Source: Sclerurus mexicanus (taxonomy: Eukaryota; Chordata; Aves; Passeriformes; Furnariidae). Taken from it: DNA of 64,000 bases. Positions 1 through 12,500 of this stretch are shown here, in pieces (within the stretch, counting starts at the first letter, position 1; the number at the start of each line of letters is the position of its first letter). The notes under the pieces were generated by a model. That model was given only the letters and a program-made list of their open reading frames with translations. It ran no database searches and was not told the origin of the DNA. The position numbers and the translations under genes were made by a program. The DNA is taken from positions 7,421 to 71,420 of the forward strand of contig VWZF01003643.1 in NCBI GenBank assembly GCA_013396755.1. Reading direction: 5' to 3'.

Positions 1-286
1 CGTGCGCGCCAGCGCGGCCGCTGACAATAAAGGACCGTGCCGGCCGCGGGGAGCGGGCGGGAGGCGAACCGAGTTGTAAGTTGTATTTACCTTCCGCCCG
101 GGCGGAGCGCCGTGCCGGGTGTCGCTCGCCTCCCCCCTCGGCGAGTCACCCGAGTCCGGAACCGGAGACAGGGACTAGATCACGAACGCGACTCCATCGG
201 TGACAGCCATTCCCTCCTCTCCCCAAACTCCTGCCCCTCCTCCGGCCCCCCTGCGCGGACAACACCGCTCAGGAAGCGGCGCTTCC

Positions 287-359
287 ATTGGCCNGTGCAG
301 GGCGGGCGTCTCCCTGCCCGAGGGGAAAAAACCCCAAACGCAAGAGTAGGGAATAAAAA
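287..359 (+). promoter_or_regulatory. Possible core promoter: inverted CCAAT box, GC box, TATA-like stretch
   Basis: Within the CpG island, ATTGG (inverted CCAAT, an NF-Y type site) lies at 287-291, GGGCGGG (Sp1/KLF type) at 300-306, and AATAAAAA (TATA-like) at 352-359. The order and spacing would place a rightward start near 380-390. A gap base at 294 sits between the first two boxes, so true spacing is uncertain. Each motif is short and could be chance in GC-rich DNA; the combination is suggestive only. Confidence 0.35.
294..294. other. Collapsed assembly gap (single n)
   Basis: A single unknown base inside the CpG island. GC-rich first exons are often lost from short-read assemblies, so some promoter or first-exon sequence may be missing here. 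Confidence 0.8.
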
Positions 360-540
360 CGCGGACAGCGTCCCCTCTGTCGGGTGGCGGAGGGTGCTGC
401 TGCGGACAAGAGAAGGCTGCGGAGAGCGGGCCGGCCTGCCCGCAGAGCCTCCCGCGGCGGGGCCGGCGCGCAGCGGAGAGCAGAGCAGAGCCGGAGGCGC
501 GTCCCTCGTTTCTTGGGGATAACGAGGGGAATAGTGCCGT

Positions 541-1684
541 TCTCTTCGTTCCGTCTTGCTTGCTTGTGTCCCCGTAGCTTTTTACAGGTGGTGTGGAAGT
601 ACCCTTTCCAGCGCCGCGGGCTGCTGCCGTATTTTGGGGTTTGTTTTTTTAGTACTGTAGGTCTTCTTCCTGTTTTGCAGGGGCTGCAGAGCTCTGTTTC
701 CACGAGCTGCCTGTTCCTGTAACAGGCGACTAAGTGCTTAATTAAAGTAGTTCATTTTTGTTGAACACCAGTTTTAGAGACAGAAGTGCGGTCAGATTAC
801 CATACTTGTACTTATTTTTTTTTAAGATTTTGTCTCATGGAAGTTATTTGCCATTCTGAAGCTAGTGCATCTCTCTTACTGTGAATTTCACTTAGTATTA
901 CGGAGTAAAAATGTTCATAAGAGCTTCAGCTTTAAAAGCAGTAGCTACTACAGATGCTTAGGTGACGGAGTTTAACGTGAAGTTCCTCTGCTGTGGCCAG
1001 GTGAAGTAATTAAGGACCTGCAGCAGTGCTGGGAGCACCAAATGCACCTTGTGGTCTTTAAGTGACAGCTATTGTTTACGTGGTGTTTAGCTTGGAGCGC
1101 TTTTTATGGTTCGAATAGGAGCAGTAATCACCAAGTTACAATGCCGGCAATGGAGTGCAAATTACTACTGTTTCTGTAGCTTTCCAACTTAATCGTCCAC
1201 TTTATCTTATTTGTTATATCAGATACGTTATGGAAATGCCTAAAGAAAAGTGTGTAAGAATCAGTGCGGGACAGCACTAAGCATCAATAAAATAAAAAAT
1301 TAAAAGACTGTTTTCAGCCTTTTCTGTGAAAAATATTTACTTGGGAATAAAATCAAAGAAATTTAAACGTTCAAATCTGTGTATACAAAATAGCCTATGT
1401 CATTTAAATCTTTTGATCCACGTGTAGTTTATACCTTTGGTTTTAGTTTTGTCCTAAGCTATGAATTGCAAACTGGTGTCTAAGAGATAAAAGAATGTAG
1501 TTAACATTCTTGGAAAATTATGCTAATGAAAATGAAAAGGGTAAAGAGATCCTTTTTTTTCTCTTTTTTTTAAACTTAATACCCTACTGAAACTCTCATT
1601 AGACAGTCATTTGGGTTTGTGGTTTGTTTTTCTCCTTTATTCCCTGGAGTAAATCTGAGGACTGTTTGCCTTTTCTATCTGCAG
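541..1684. other. Non-coding stretch after the CpG island (possible first intron)
   Basis: The composition drops from GC-rich to AT-rich near 540-780. There is no meaningful reading frame and no repeat I recognise. AATAAA-type hexamers occur near 1285-1295 but with no sign of a 3' exon. The right end (about 1650-1684) is a polypyrimidine tract leading into the splice acceptor described in the next entry. Confidence 0.5.
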
Positions 1685-1845
1685 AAGAGAAAACAAACAT
1701 TAAATAATGGAGGGGAACTTCCTTTCCTGATGGCTCAACTGCTTTTTGGACTCAGCAGTGTTCAAACCATTTTAAACCAGGTCAAGCCATTCATTTTGAT
1801 AGAAAGCATACAGCGAAGAAAAAGGAAACAAAGTAAATCTTTCAG
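1685..1845 (+). other. Candidate internal exon (unknown gene or lncRNA)
   Basis: A pyrimidine-rich tract ending in CTGCAG at 1679-1684 makes a good splice acceptor, and CAG/GTAAAA at 1843-1851 makes a good donor. The 161-base segment between them is open in one frame on the plus strand, encoding about 53 residues that end in a lysine/arginine-rich stretch. The same frame also runs open upstream across the acceptor, so openness alone is weak evidence. The segment lies about 1.3 kb downstream of the CpG-island promoter on the strand that the promoter boxes favour. I do not recognise the peptide as any known family; it could equally be a 5' UTR exon or an lncRNA exon. Its length leaves a phase of 2. 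Confidence 0.35.
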
Positions 1846-2684
1846 GTAAAAGAAAAAATGTTCACTTAACTTTGGGACAAATTGACCTATATTTAGTTAA
1901 TGATTATGTTTATTTTTGGAAAGGTTGCAGTATCCCATTTCATTTTGGGAGAACATGAATGTACGTGTTGAAGGTGTCACTCTGAAGACTTTTTGCATTT
2001 TGATGAAGTATCATTTAATCTCATTGCAACCTGTACTGAGTGGTTAGAAGCGTGGGGTTTTTCTGTTGAGGGTTGCATGTTCATCTGGTATGAAAATCTT
2101 AATGGAGAGGGTCAATAAGGCTTTCCTATATAAGACTTGTGTAGCTGAAGCTTCTTACATAGTGAATATGTGAATGTGATAAATAATTCTGAGCTAAAGG
2201 ATAAGTTTGTTTTCCGCTATTAATTTATCTAGCTTAGCAAAAGGATAAAAAGATGCAGGACCTGAACTTGTGGAGCTTGTTTATGTGAGGAATGATACAA
2301 ATATAATTGTTTAGAAGCTGATGTAACAATGGAACTCTTGCAGACACCTATAGCAAAAGAAAGTCATTGCCATCAGGGAGTTCCAGATGTTTACAGCAAC
2401 CTCACCATTACCACCTTGAAACCCCTGCTGTAACAGTTTGTGATGCTATTTCTCTGTTTGCTACCATCTCTCAGATGTTGCAGCCACTGCAGCAGAAATC
2501 TCTGGAAAAGAATATTTTTTTTTTAGTATCTCAACCAATTCCTGGAAGTCCAGCTGCTTTAGCTTAGGTGGCCAGTTTAAGCTAGAATATTCCAAGAAGA
2601 TGGCTTTCTGCTCAAGTTTCTATATCGATAACAAAACAGAACAAATATAATTTTTTTCATATGTCCAGGGAAGTCATAAAGAAG
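1846..2684. other. Non-coding, nothing recognised
   Basis: AT-rich sequence between the candidate exon and the first CR1 fragment. A 66-codon frame at 2367-2567 has no recognisable content. No RNA gene or repeat family is evident. Confidence 0.5.
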
Positions 2685-3546
2685 TGAACTTGTTATCCAC
2701 AAGTCCACGAACTCGGATGGGATACACCCATGAGTGCTGAGAGAACTGGTGAGCATGATTGCTTAGGCCACTCTCAGATCTTTGAAAAGTCATGACAGTC
2801 AGGAGAGGTGCCAGAATAGTGGATGAAAGCAAGTACCACCCCAGTCTTCAAAGAGGGCAAGAAGGAGGACCCAGGGAGTTACAGGCCACTCAGCCTCACC
2901 TCAGTCCATGGAAACATAATGAAATGTCTCATTCTGGAGGCCATGTCTATACAGGAAATAGACAAGAAGGTGATGAGGAGTAGTCAGCATGGATCTACCA
3001 AGGGGAAATCATGCTTAACCAGCCTATGATGAGACAACGACCTGGGTGGATGAGGGAAGAGCAGTGGATGTTATCTATCTGGATTTAGAGTAAGGCTTTT
3101 GACACTGTCTCTCCCATGATACCCTGACAGGCAAGCTCAGGGAGTGTGGACTGAACTAGTGGACAGTGAAGTGGATTGACAACTGGCTGAATGGCAGATC
3201 CCAGAGGGGTGTAATCAGTGGCACAGGGTCTAGTTGGAGGCCTGCCACTAGTAGTGTCCCCCAGGGTTCAATACTGGTCCAGTGTTGTTTAACTTGCCCA
3301 ACAACAACTTGGATTAAGGGACAGAGGCCTCCCCAGCAAGTTCACTGATGACACAAAGCTGGAGGGGTGGCTGATACTTAGAGGGCTGTGCTGTCATGCA
3401 GAAGGACCTCGATAGGTTGGAGAGATGGGCAGAGAAGAGCTGTCTGAAAGACTGATATGGGATCACATCAATGTGTATAAATTTCTATTGTCATGAGGAT
3501 GGAGCCAGGCTCTTGTTGATGCTGGGCAATAGGACAAGAGACAACA
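2685..3546 (+). mobile_element. CR1 LINE fragment, ORF2 reverse-transcriptase region, degenerate
   Basis: CR1 is the avian LINE; its ORF2 encodes an endonuclease and a reverse transcriptase. Translation of about 2823-3029 gives a CR1 RT stretch with the pattern PVFKEGKKEDPGSYRPLSLT, followed by QHGSTKGKSCLTSL. A second segment at about 3166-3290 gives WIDNWLNGRSQ followed by the SVPQGSIL block near the RT core. Frames shift between these blocks and stops interrupt them, so the copy is dead. Near 3450 the sequence jumps from the part after the RT core (DRLERWAEKSCLK-like) to the distal CR1 segment that normally precedes the 3' UTR, implying an internal deletion of a few hundred bases. The element stops at a gap base (3547) before reaching its 3' terminus. 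Confidence 0.9.
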
Positions 3547-3864
3547 NGTCCATGGAAACATAATGAAATGTCTCATTCTGGAGGCCATGTCTATACAGGA
3601 AATAGACAAGAAGGTGATGAGGAGTAGTCAGCATGGATCTACCAAGGGGAAATCATGCTTAACCAGCCTATGATGAGACAACGACCTGGGTGGATGAGGG
3701 AAGAGCAGTGGATGTTATCTATCTGGATTTAGAGTAAGGCTTTTGACACTGTCTCTCCCATGATACCCTGACAGGCAAGCTCAGGGAGTGTGGACTGAAC
3801 TAGTGGACAGTGAAGTGGATTGACAACTGGCTGAATGGCAGATCCCAGAGGGTTGTAATCAGTN
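3547..3864 (+). repeat. Duplicated CR1 mini-contig between two gap bases
   Basis: Bases 3548-3863 repeat 2904-3219 (offset 644) with one mismatch seen (3854 versus 3210). The block is bounded by single n bases at 3547 and 3864. A short contig identical to internal sequence of its neighbour, with collapsed gaps on both sides, is the expected signature of a falsely placed repeat contig. After 3864 the sequence is unrelated to CR1, so the true 3' end of the CR1 copy is missing from the assembly. Confidence 0.85.
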
Positions 3865-5899
3865 GTAGGTGACCTCCAGTGGTTTTCTCATGATCTGTCT
3901 TTTAATTGGGAACAATACTTTTCTTGATTTTCTTGAAGTAAGTGAATCCTAAAGGGAAGGTTACTGTTTACCCTTCTGTTTATCTGCAGTATGTAATGAT
4001 ACGAGTGCGCCATACTTCATTGTAGGGGTGTGTCCCAGCCTATTATGATTGACTATAAAGTAATCATTAAAGCTGGTTAGAAGTTTTCCTTTTCTTATAT
4101 AAGAGTTAATTACTTTTTAATTTTAAAGTAAAACTTATGTTCTAATACAACTTTTATGAATATGCTTGGTACTGAATGCACTTTTCACCTCAGCCTTTTT
4201 CTGGAGACATATATGTTCATCTCTCTGCCTTCACAGGTTTGGAAGATAGAACCTGTCTCAAGGTAGCTTCATTTGGTGTAAGCTCTCAAGGTGTTTTTGT
4301 GAGTGTGATATCGAAAAGATAATACTTAACTGAGATCTTCTTAAGGGGTAAATAGATGGGAATAACAAACTCCTTGGTCAAAAGAGCCTTTCTGAATACG
4401 TTCCAGAATAAAGTTTGTGTGTGAGGAGGGTAGGTTGGCTTGCAGTGATAATGTGTTACTGTTCCTATTTATTTTGTAGTCTATAAAGTTTTAGTTTGAT
4501 TTGATGCTATTTTTTATGGGATAGGAGAAGTACACAGTGGTGTTGATCTCTTTCTCGCTTTGTTTTTTTAGGCTGCTTTTGTTCTTCCCAAGCAGATAAT
4601 CCCAGTTTTGTGTGTGTGTTTTTACAAGAGTATCACTCTCCACTTCATTTTATTGAATTTTCCCTTAATGGTTTCTGAACTTCTTTCCAATTTCTCAACA
4701 TCATTTTCAGTTCCAATCCAGTCTTCTAAGGCGCTCTCCGAATCCCACTAGCTTTTTGTCAGCTGCAGATTTTGTGAATGCACTCATTACCGGAGAAATT
4801 TAAAAGACAAAGAGAGCAATGCACAGAATGGATTTCTCTGGTACTCCAACTTGTCCTCAGTTATTAAGGTTCATTTGTGGATGCTAAGCTGTTCTGGTTC
4901 CTGTTATCTTTTTGTGGTATCTGTTTTCACATAACACAATAACAACTAAATACAATTAGAACATATTGATAAGTTTTATAAATCAAGGAAACAAAAATCT
5001 ATTTTGTATCAAGTAGAAGAATATGTTAAAGTTCTCTCCTATATAAAGGTGGAACATTTGAGGCAAGTCCAGGAACTTCTCCTTCTTATCTCAAAAATGT
5101 ATTTTATCAAAAATCAACCCAGTGAATATGGTGATAATGGAAAACAAAACAGCAAAATGTGCAGGGAAATGGTCTACTGAGAGAGGGTTGTTTCACTATT
5201 TTGTTAAATATATTTTCAGTGTACAGGGGCAGTTTTATTGTGTTCTATAACACAGTTTTCCCACATGAGTGACCACTATCTGCTCAGTTGCACAATTTGA
5301 TCAGAAGTATCAAAGGCAAATAGCAGACCAGGAATGGGTAACTTTTTCTAGAGTCTGTTAAACACCTGGATTGGGACCACCTCTGCTGCTATTCAACTTG
5401 CAGAATAGTGGCAAGCTACTGCATTCAGGTTGTTCTTCTCATGCTGTTATTGGTAAGTACAACTCTGGACATATTTTTATTTTCTGTTTTTACTTGTTCC
5501 TTACTAAATCATATGCATGAAAATGAAATATGACTGCTTGAGAAGTAGGGTATGTAATCTGACATGGAGTTTTGATTTCAGCTAGAATATACTGGCTTTG
5601 TCAGTGTGCAGACTTTTTCTAATTTAGTGTTCACACTCTGGTTAAGGCATAAGACTAATGTGCTTTTGTTGGTCTTTAGACAATTGATCTTGAAGCTGAA
5701 ATAAATCATTCATCATGGGATGGTCTACAGGACAGGCCTAGATTCAGTAATGCCATTGGAAGAAGTGTATGTCAGGTGTCATCTGCACTGCTGTTCACTA
5801 TAGTCTCTTCCTCCAGTGATCTGCTGACAGAGCAGCTCACATGACCACACTTCAACAGAGAAATTCAGATGAATAAGGTTCATTTTGACTGTTGAGGTA
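3865..5899. other. Non-coding, nothing firmly recognised
   Basis: AT-rich single-copy-looking DNA. A weak splice-signal pair brackets 5404-5452 (acceptor after a pyrimidine tract ending TTGCAG, donor GGTAAGTAC), giving a possible 49-base exon, but such pairs occur by chance at this scale. No reading frame or repeat family is convincing. Confidence 0.45.
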
Positions 5900-6567
5900 A
5901 ATTGGGGGATGCCAGTGGACGAGTGGCTGGACATGATCCTCCAATGTTCACTTGCAGCCCAGAAAGCAAATTGCCTTCTGGGCTGCATCAAAAGCAGCAT
6001 AACCACCAGGTTGAGGGAGGGGATTCTGCCCCTCTACTCTGCCTTTGTGAGACCCCACCTGAAGCACTGCATGCAGCTCTGGGTCCCCAGCACAGAAAGG
6101 ACATTGACTCAGAGCAAGTCCAGAGGAGGCCACTAAGATGATTATGGGGCTGCTGCACCTCTTCCATGAGGAAAGGCTGAGAGAATTGGGATTTTTCAGC
6201 CTGGAAAAGAGAAGGCTTTGGGATGATCTAGCTGCAGTCTTTTAGTACTCAAAGAGGGCCTACAGGAAAGATGTACAGAGAATTTTTACAGGGGACAGGT
6301 AGTGACAGGACAACGGGGAGTGGTTTAAAACTGAAAAAGAGTACTTTAGATTAGATATTAGGAAAAAATTCTGTACTATGAGGGTGGTGAGGCACAGGAA
6401 GAAGAGAAGTTGTTGATACCCCATCCCTGGAAGTGTGTAAGGCCAGGTGGGATGGGGCTCTGAGCAGCCTGATCTAGTGAAAGGTGGCCTTGCCCATGGC
6501 AGGGGATTGGAACGAGGTGATCTTTAACCCAGGTGATCTTTCAACCCAGGCCATTCTATGGTATGAG
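5900..6567 (+). mobile_element. CR1 LINE fragment, ORF2 C-terminus plus 3' UTR
   Basis: The plus-strand frame at 5885-6136 gives the distal CR1 ORF2 signature: AAQKANCLLGCIKSSITTRL followed by ILPLYSAFVRPHLKHCMQLW. Downstream come the familiar CR1 blocks for '...RLRELGFFSLEKRRL...' (about 6165-6215) in a broken frame, then the 3' UTR with the 'GGCCAGGTGGGATGGGGCTC' block (about 6441-6460), ending at the CCATTCTATGG-type terminus near 6551-6567 characteristic of CR1 3' ends. 5'-truncated as usual for this family. A short duplication of the 'AGGTGATCTTT' motif is visible near 6515-6545. Confidence 0.93.
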
Positions 6568-9500
6568 CCAACCCATCAGATTTTGCCAAAGTAATGCTGC
6601 TACAGGCTGTGTTTTTGACGTTACAGAAAACTTCATTCTTCACAAGAGATGTGGTGATGGTTGAAGGCAACATTTAATCCAACAAAACAGCTGATTCCAG
6701 AGAGTCATCCATCTATAAACAGGAGGTAATACAAGGGATTAATAATACAGTAAAATAATCATAAATTCACATAGTCTAGCTAACTCAGGAATGTTTCTGT
6801 ATTAAAAAGATCTCCTTTCAGAAACCCTAAGGAGTTGTTCAGCCTTTTTGCGTGTTTCCTTACATATATTACATATAAATTCTGCCACCTTAGCTTGCAA
6901 GGGTGTTGTATTCATTATTGCACTGACTTTGCCTGCTGTCTGATAACTAGGGGCTGTTTGGCCTTTGCCATCTGGTTCAGTGACCTATACATGTTAATAA
7001 CAATGAAGTGTTTTAAAACATGTGTTAGTCTGCCTGACTCATGTACTTGAGTTAACTCACAATCAAATGCCTGACAGCTTCAGAGTGGGATAGTGATAAT
7101 GATACTGTCTTGTTTGTCTTGTGCAAAAAATGGTAAGTTAGATAGTAAGAGATAATTAACCTCTGATAAAGTTCTCAGAACAGCTGTAGTGTCTTCATAC
7201 CTTGGAAAATCTAGATTTTTTTAGTTTCAGAAACTTAGGTGTAAGTGCAGAAAAAACCCTGTCAGTAGATGAAATTGTGGGGCTCAACACAGACTAGTCT
7301 TCCCAGCTCTGCTAGAATGAAAAATTACTAAGTTCTTCAAGGTTCTACTAGGTTCCACTCCTCCCACTGCAGCTCTGAGAAAAATTCTAGTAGACTGAAA
7401 TAAAATATTCTGATAGAACACTACGCCATGGGTAGGTTTCCTCTCCCATAAAGCATGCTGACAATCCATTAAACAGGACCAGAAGAACATGTTCCTAGAA
7501 TTAGCCTATTAGGTTCTTAGATGTTTGTGGAGATAAACTATTGGGCCAAAGTTTGACAATGCTGTTCCAGTTCAACGTGTGATACCTGAGGTGTGGACAT
7601 GACACTGCCTCTTAAGCCAAAACCACAGAGTGGTGATTTTTCCTGTGGAGGACACCTGATGATGTGGACATTCTGTTACTTCTCACTTCACAAAGTCACC
7701 CTGACTTTTTTTGAAGAGAAAATGTAGCCTGCTGAAGAGATTTTACATCATGATGGCTGGGACACTCAGTGGTCTAGGCTGGTTGATCTGTGTGTTAGTA
7801 ATGTCTCAGTTTGCTGCAATGCTTATGACTCAGAGCACTTCGTCTCTTTCTGTGCATTCTTTAATGCTCAGGTGGAATATAATACGTGTTGGAGACAATT
7901 TTATCACATTCAAAATATTGTATTCTTTTCCACCCAATTCATTTTTAGAACATTTTTAAGCCTTTTTAAGTCTGAAAGCCTGTAACTATCTCAAACATTG
8001 ATTTATCCAGCCTTTTGCTTTCCCCCCTGCCCCAGGACAGAGAATAATCAGAATTATATTTTAATGAAAAGCTGTGAAGGGGGTTACAAACTGGATTTTT
8101 TTTAATGCTTTTTTGTGGCTAAATGAGCAGAACTGGATACTGCTTTTGAAGAGTATAAAAATAACCATTCTCTGATAAAGAAGATACTCAGAAGAGTTAA
8201 GTTCTGTGTAAGAGGCTTCTATCAATGGTTTTCAAATACTTCTGTTATCAACTGTCAAGAAACAGAAATCATTCTCCTCCTTTCTTTAAAGTGTATAAAA
8301 CATATGCAGTTACCCAGCCATTCTCAATTTCTGAAAATTTACTGCTTACTAAAGATACCTAGGACTTTTCTGCAAAATTAATGAGGACTTTTTCCACTAT
8401 AAAATTTGAATAGAATGACCTGTTAGGAGTAATAACAAAATAAAAAGCCTGTCAGGTCAATTCCTGTAGAAGGTGTGGGAATCCGGGAAGAAGTTGTCAT
8501 AATTTGTTTTCTGAAATAGTTGGAGAGGGTATCATAAAGAGTCTTAAATGACCTTGGAGTACTTGAAAAGTATTAATATAAGATAATGAGGAGAAGAGGC
8601 CACTGAATTGTAATATACTAATATGTGAAAGAAAGTAGATAACTTTAGTACCTCAGAATTAATTAATTTTCAGGATAAAAGATGAAAGTATCAAGGAAAA
8701 TAAACAATCAGGCAACTGTGGGTTTGTATTAGAGAGTTGTTTATCTATCAGGGATTTAACTCCAGTGCACTTGCTAATTTCTGTAAATATAAAGGGATGC
8801 ATTTAAATGGATCATCTCCGGTTAGAAGCTTTTGAAAGCAGAGTGATTCCACTCCAGAGAAGCTAATGAGCCAAGTAAACTTACACTCCTTGGTTCTGAA
8901 GAGCCTGATATTAATATCTTGGGGGATAGAAACTAGATTAATATGTTGTAACTAGAATGATATTTTTTCATAATGCTCATAATTTTTTCAATTTTTTCCC
9001 TATCATATTTATTGACCCTTTGTATTTACCTCCTATTTAGCAGGACAAATGGATTTTTCTAAGGGTGTCAGGGGTAGAATCACCTGCCTCTCTATTACCT
9101 CTATCCATTCTAATGTGCACTAATGATAACATTAAGGTCTATGGCTGTGTACCTTTTACCCCTGACTGCCATCTGCCTTCTCACTCGGCCCAGTACTATG
9201 AGCAGATCATCAAGCAAAGAAAGCTGTCAGTCTGGGTGCTTGTGGAAGCCACTAAGATTTTTCTGAAAACTTACACCTGGGTGTAAGTGTATGTTGACAT
9301 TTAGGTTCATGTTTGTTAGTATGTGTGGTGTACAGATTGGTAATCAGCACAGATGTGTGATTGTATTAAACTTGTTCAGGAGCCTTTCAAAAAATACAAA
9401 TAACCTGTGTTCTGCTGGTGAACTTCTGAACTTCTGCTACGACTGGATGCATTAAGAATAATTAGCAAGGAAGGAAACAAATCTGTGAGCAGGTAGATGC

Positions 9501-12500
9501 AAACAGTCTGAGATAGAAGAGTAATAAGACAACCAACCCCCAAGTAACCAAATACACATTTAAAAGATAACTGGAAACCAGTACCAGACTGCTGTGTAAG
9601 AGAACCCCAGAAACAGTGAAACAAATATTATCTGTTACAAAAAAATATGCTAATATAGCCCTATATGTAAGGGATGTAATTACCAAAAAAAAATTAAGCT
9701 AGAACAGTGTAATCGGAGACATAGTTGTGTAAGGCCTGAAACAGGTGTGAGAGACATGGAAACCTCTGGCAAAGTATTTATTATGCTGCACCTCTGTAAA
9801 TAAACAACTGTTTTTAATTAGGAAATAGTGGGGCCTTATTGATAATTAACAAATTGGGATTTATTATCATAACCTCTTGTTTGGGAAGGAGTAATAATAG
9901 TTCTTGCAACAGGGAAATTGTTTTGAAGTAATGATTAGAGTTATGTCTCTGTTCCCTCTTTCAGCTCTTCTTCCCACATCCCTCCCTCTACAGTTAGCCA
10001 CTGCCCTGCCTTTTAGGGAGGACTTGCAAGGAACTAAGCATGCTGTTTCTGTTGTGGCATAAGACACACAGAAGAAGGAAAGGACTTGGTACTTCTGATG
10101 CTCCTGTTTGTTTCTGCTGCTGCCTTGCATCTCTCTCTTTGCTTAGAAGCTGAGGTGTTACACAAGTGGGAGGTAAACCCAACTCTTGTTGTATAGGTTG
10201 CTGAAGCAACTGATTATTGCTGTCTTATCCCAGATAAAGCAGGAAGTCTGCTGTTCCAAGTTGCTTTGCCTGGGCCAAAAGCTGGGATTTTTTTTCATTT
10301 CGTGACTTTGAACAGGTTGCATTTTAAAACTTAGGAAAGAGCAAAATTCAGACTAATCTAAGTAGAGAATGCACAGCCATGTCTGTTTCTGAAGCCACTG
10401 CATGGAGAACTTTCCCAATGAGTCCCTGAGAGCAAAGGTGTGGAACAAATCCTTGCACAGGGCAGATCAGAACTGGAAGCTTAACCCTAAATGTGCTAGC
10501 AGCATGTTAGATTCAGAAACCATCCCAAAAGTTACATAGGAATTGCCCACTTAAAAACTGATTGGCTAGATGGACAGACTTTTACCTATTCATGTTGCCT
10601 GGCAAGTTGGCCTGCAAAACCTATGTTTGTCACAACATGAAGAATTTTGGAATAGAGGAATTGGACCATATGCATGAAAAGGGGCAATAGCAGCAAGTTG
10701 TCATTCCAGCCCAGTTGACAAAAATTCATGGATTGCTGAGAACAATCTAAATATGCTGGAGACAGTGGATTTCACTGCTGTATAGTCAGCATCCACTGAG
10801 GATAATATTCACAGAGTGTGATACTGTATTACTGTGCCAAATCTCTGTTATCAATATCATTAATATATTCATTTCTATTCCTAGCTCCCTGTACTGTCAT
10901 CCATGAAACGAGAAAAATTTTGGCCATTTTGAAGAATGAAGGATCCCAATAAAGAATGTAGTTCCTTCTAAATACTGATTTTTTTTCATGTACCTAATTC
11001 CCATGAGTTTGTTTTTGTTTGGTTTTTTTAGGTTTGTTGTTTCATTTGTTTGTTTGTTTTAAATCTGCTTTTAAATGTCCATTGATACATGAAACTGGAT
11101 AGTTTGTTTCTCTGTTCCTGGCTGATATGCATGGTCTGTCACAAGAAAAATGACTCCTGTTTATTTGAGGGAGGAGCTGAGGAAAGGCAGTGAAGACCAG
11201 AGGAAGCACAAGAGAACATATGAACAAGAAAAAGCCATAATGGCAGTAAGAGACAAGCTAAGGTAGAACTAACTCATGGGGAAAAACTCAAGCCAAGGGA
11301 GGTGAAATGGAGGTTCCTGCAGCTAGTGGGAAACACATTTAACTGAGCCAGTTCCTTTGCCTCCTCATGGCTGCTGCAGATTTTCCTGGTAGTTGGTATA
11401 TGACTTCAAAACTAGTTTCTATGCATTATTTTATCTGATAGGTTTTGAAACATCCTGTATAAAAACCTTCAGACGGAAGCATTTATGATCATAGTTGGTT
11501 AGAGGGGGATCTCGGGGATAAAGCAGACTTTGTAGAGACTGTAAACAAGTAACCTTTTTTATATGCTACCATGGCTCATGTACACTATTATTTTCTGTTA
11601 CAGTTAAAGTAGTGTAATACTCATTTAAGAAACAAGTACCTTAATGCTGTTGCAATTGTGGAGAGGCTGAGTTTAGGAATAAGGAAATTCACCTTCAGAG
11701 AGCTCAAATTTCAGTCATTACAAAAGTGCTTTTTTTCCAGGCAAGTGTTATTCAACATGTAGGTGGATTATATTGTTGTGTAATTTTACTCCAGAAATAC
11801 TGGCTTTTAGCAGGCACCAGTGACTAGAAAATTTGTTGTGAAAAGGACTGATAGTTACCACAAGCCATACAATAGACCAGTACAACCCACAAATCAGTTA
11901 GGAATGAAGGTCTGCAGCTGTATTGGGATTTGTATCTAATGGCCAGGCTTTGACAGGGACCCTCGGGTAAATCAAAGCACTGATTTCAAGAATTGGCAAA
12001 GATGTTTGTGCAGATGGGAATTGAAATGTCATGGGTGGAACCTTTCCTCCTTTGTTTCTGAAAGTACATGTGTGTGATCTGGCTTTGTCGCTCTTTGGAA
12101 ATAATTTATTTTTAACTCAGATAACAATGAATTGCTGCCAAAGCTTTATGGAACTATACTGCACATAGCTACCATATTTTTGTTGTCCTGAGAAATATTG
12201 CTTTCTTTTGTACCTTGGCTTAAAGAAAACAGAATTGTTTAGCATTGGATGCTAGACTGAGTAAACTGTATCGATACTCCTGTTCAGATCCTAACACTGG
12301 CCCTCTTATGTACTCCTGGCATATGGACCTGTGATGACACATGATGGTAGAATTTCTAGCTCAGCATGCCATGGTGGTGAATTTTCTCCCCCAGTGTTTC
12401 CTTATGTCTGCAATTATATGGTGAAGAATAATATTTTTGTGTTGCAAATGTAATTTGGCCAAGCACCTAAATTCTTGCAAGACACATAATCCCCACATTG

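Larger units (their letters stand above)
1..540. promoter_or_regulatory. CpG island, probable promoter region, cut by the left window edge
   Basis: The first ~540 bases are very GC-rich and dense in CpG, while the rest of the window is CpG-poor, as expected for methylated vertebrate DNA. The island is already present at base 1, so it continues to the left. CpG islands of this kind in birds normally cover the transcription start and first exon of a gene. The conceptual reading frames through it (161, 144 and 112 codons) are arginine/proline-rich and look like GC-composition artefacts, so I do not call a protein. Direction of transcription cannot be proved; the order of promoter-like boxes (separate entry) favours rightward transcription. 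If the gene runs left instead, most of this window is upstream intergenic DNA. Confidence 0.8.

Noticed and set aside
37..722. Three overlapping frames of 112-161 codons in the CpG island
   Set aside because: They overlap on both strands, lack a family resemblance, are dominated by R, P, G and A from GC composition, and one starts at GTG. They look like composition artefacts.
1105..1125. GGTTCGAAT-like T-loop motif suggesting a tRNA
   Set aside because: No acceptor, D or anticodon arms can be folded around it.
5404..5452. 49-base splice-bracketed segment
   Set aside because: Acceptor and donor are acceptable, but the segment is very short and such pairs are expected by chance; kept only as a note in the interval entry.
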